Below, in pieces: positions 62,225-64,000 of a DNA stretch of 64,000 nucleotides. The stretch covers positions 131,293,278 through 131,357,277 of the forward strand of contig NC_035435.2 of the NCBI RefSeq assembly GCF_002127325.2, in the 5' to 3' direction. The position numbers and the translations under genes are program-made. Origin of the DNA: Helianthus annuus. Its lineage: Eukaryota; Streptophyta; Magnoliopsida; Asterales; Asteraceae. Under the pieces are notes generated by a model, which was not told the origin of the DNA, did not search any database, and saw nothing but the letters and a program-made list of their open reading frames with translations. Position 1 is the stretch's first letter. Every line of letters starts with the position of its first letter.

Positions 62225-63600
62225 TCTCTTTTTAGTTTGTTACATGTGTTACCTGGTTTTCCATGTAACATGTGTTACAATGCTATATCATATGCAACTA
62301 CTTTATGTAACACATGTAACACATGCTACATCTTGTTATCTCTAAATAAAGGTTACATGTGGTAACATGTGTAACGTGGCTATACAAGTGCTAGCCTCTG
62401 GTGTAGAACATGCAACTATTCTATGTAACATGTGTAACACATGTAACGTCCTGTGTTATCTAAAAATATGTTACAATCGGTGTAACACGTGTTACAAATA
62501 AAAGATAACATGTGTAACCTTGCTATGCAAGTGTTGGCCTCTGATGCAGATCATGTAACTACACTATGCAACATATGTAACTTGGTTGTACATATGTTAT
62601 CCACTTTGGAGTAACACATGCAAAACATGGAAATTGATAAAAATACATTATCCAATCAAAACCTTCATGAACATATGAGCCCATACGTGGAAATGTTTGA
62701 CCTTGATTGGTACATGGTGGTAATGATAAGTCGCCATACTCATCACTCAATTGATCTATAAAAATGGTGGGAGCGATAATTATGTAGGGTAAGGCTAACT
62801 GTGACAATTTATACACATTAAAAAAATTGTAGCATAGGGGAACCCTTGTATCATATACAACAAATATACTAGTTAAAAATGGTTGAATATGTTGTGACAT
62901 ATGTTAAACCAATATGAAGTGGGTTTTGATATGTTTAAACCTTTGTAAGATGAGGGTGGAACAAAGATCCCAATATATAACCATGTAACAGATGTTCCAA
63001 GCAGTGTTGCATGTATTAGGAGTATAAAGTGGCGTACAATCCAACAATATTACATCATTTATGGAGTAAAAAAACATGAAGGTGTAAGAAGATCAGGATA
63101 TGTAACTTATGCCATAATCCCACCGTCTAATAATGTAACTTGTGTTACGAGTTTCAAATATAACTTGTGTTACATTTAACTTTCTAATATAACACATAAA
63201 TAGATGGAAAAAGAAAATTTATAAGGGTGCAAACACTTCAAATGTAACTTGTGTTACGTGTAGCTTTCTAATATGAAAACATGAGGTTAAAAACACATTA
63301 ACACGTGTATACTCAGGTTGTAGGACAGAGTCTCTAACATAAGGGTGTAACGTGTATATCATGAGTATACACACGTTACCACTTATGTAAGACATGTAAC
63401 TCCATGTATGTAAACGTATGTTACAGGAGTTACACATACAGGTAACATGTGTAACCTGGATATACATGTGCTATCCTCTGATATAGAATATGCAACGATT
63501 CTATGTAACATGTGTAACCTGGATATACATGTGCTATCCTCTGTCATAAATATATGCAACGACTCTATGTAACATGTGTAACATGGATATACAATAATTA
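62225..63600. repeat. Minisatellite of near-palindromic GTAACATGTGTTAC motifs
   Basis: Dozens of TGTAACATGTGTAAC / GTAACACATGTTAC copies in two denser blocks (62235-62620 and 63115-63600). The clearest higher-order unit is about 65-70 bases: TATGTAACATGTGTAACCTG + GATATACATGTGCTATCCTC + TG.TAT..AATATGCAACGA, repeated at about 63430-63600. The 113-residue minus frame at 62559-62900 overlaps this and is not convincing. Confidence 0.8.
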
Positions 63601-63631
63601 TAAACCAGATTAACACAAAACATTGGTCACA

Positions 63632-64000
63632 TCATTCCTTTTGTCCAGGTGTGTAACATTGAAAACAAAGATGACACCTACCTAGTCGATACATATTTAA
63701 CAATGGGTTGTTGCATATGTAGTTATCAATAAGGGGGTGATTATGCACATCAATCCAGTTGTCTAAAACAAAACGAGTAGGGTTTTGCGTGATGAGGACA
63801 AGAATCTGCGCCTTGCAATCAGTGTGTGTGAATGTACTTTTCGTATTGGTCATCACCGAAGACTCACAGAGAGTGTCGAACGTCCTTTTCTGTTGCGGTT
63901 TAGCAGCTTTCGAGCACCTCAGGTATTTGTGCGTCGCATACCCATTCCAAACCTTCGTTTGCACCTTTTTTACATTGAAGCCGGCTTGATATTCGTATGC
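63632..64000 (-). CDS. FAR1-type DNA-binding domain, 5' end outside window
   Basis: Minus-strand frame open from the window edge to a TGA at 63632-63634, about 122 residues. It starts within AYEYQAGFNVKKVQTKVW and continues THKYLRCSKAAKPQQKRTF, TDCKAQILV, RFVLDNWIDVHNHPL. This is the FAR1 DNA-binding (WRKY-GCM1 like) domain with Cys (YLRC), Cys (DCKA) and the HNH pair. In plants the domain occurs in FAR1/FHY3 regulators and MULE transposases. After HNHPLIDNY the sequence no longer follows the family and ends after 28 residues. No MULE transposase domain follows. The end lies next to the GTAACA minisatellite. It is most likely a truncated FAR1-like gene, or a terminal exon boundary was missed. 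Confidence 0.7.
   Translation of the reverse strand, partial: AYEYQAGFNVKKVQTKVWNGYATHKYLRCSKAAKPQQKRTFDTLCESSVMTNTKSTFTHTDCKAQILVLITQNPTRFVLDNWIDVHNHPLIDNYICNNPLLNMYRLGRCHLCFQCYTPGQKE

Noticed and set aside
62559..62900. Minus-strand frame of 113 residues
   Set aside because: It overlaps the GTAACA minisatellite, has no recognisable domain, and its composition follows the repeat.

Overview
The window is plant nuclear DNA: AT-rich, dominated by LTR retrotransposons, foldback and TIR elements and microsatellites, with methionine-tRNA primer-binding sites of the plant type (TGGTATCAGAGC) and spliced genes with GT-AG introns. A VAL/HSI2-like B3 regulator, a FAR1-type DNA-binding domain, a TRIM-type LTR and gypsy elements with an antisense 'putative gypsy-type transposase' gene all point to a eudicot. 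The style of the repeats suggests Asteraceae, but that is inference from memory.

Layout. 1-2243 is a minus-strand LTR inserted in a gypsy element. 2244-18365 is the first copy of a large duplicated block: gypsy tail plus 3' LTR (2244-5727), the leader of a second LTR element (5728-7070), a decayed copia fragment (9961-10549), a long foldback (10892-11671), an intact eight-exon B3 gene on the minus strand (12201-14710), and two palindrome-capped, minisatellite-cored elements (15480-18365). 18361-18365 is a microhomology junction into a truncated gypsy tail (18366-21753) and a broken gypsy pol (21754-23970). 24718-41142 is the second copy of the block, complete with a second intact B3 gene (34948-37457). 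The arrangement fits one tandem duplication of about 22.8 kb, whose first copy was later interrupted at 2243/2244.

41143-49853 holds a MULE with captured sequence (41490-43065, 9-bp target duplication) carrying a nested MITE, AT-rich repeats, and a composite LTR element (44275-48469, target duplication ATTGG) with a TRIM core. 49854-57765 is a copia element with both LTRs, a decayed gag and deleted pol, inserted in a third palindrome-capped element. 57900-61045 is a cluster of foldback MITEs flanked by (TA)n, plus a pentanucleotide mosaic. 61045-64000 holds minisatellites and, at the right edge, the minus-strand end of a FAR1-like domain.

The only host-type gene that looks intact is the duplicated B3 gene. 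It encodes 248 residues with the VAL N-terminal zinc module joined to a B3 domain. It lacks the long C-terminal part of canonical VAL proteins. I saw no rRNA, tRNA or CRISPR. Almost all long open frames in the window are repeat artefacts or TE remnants. All exon models come from reading splice sites by eye and are predictions without transcript support.
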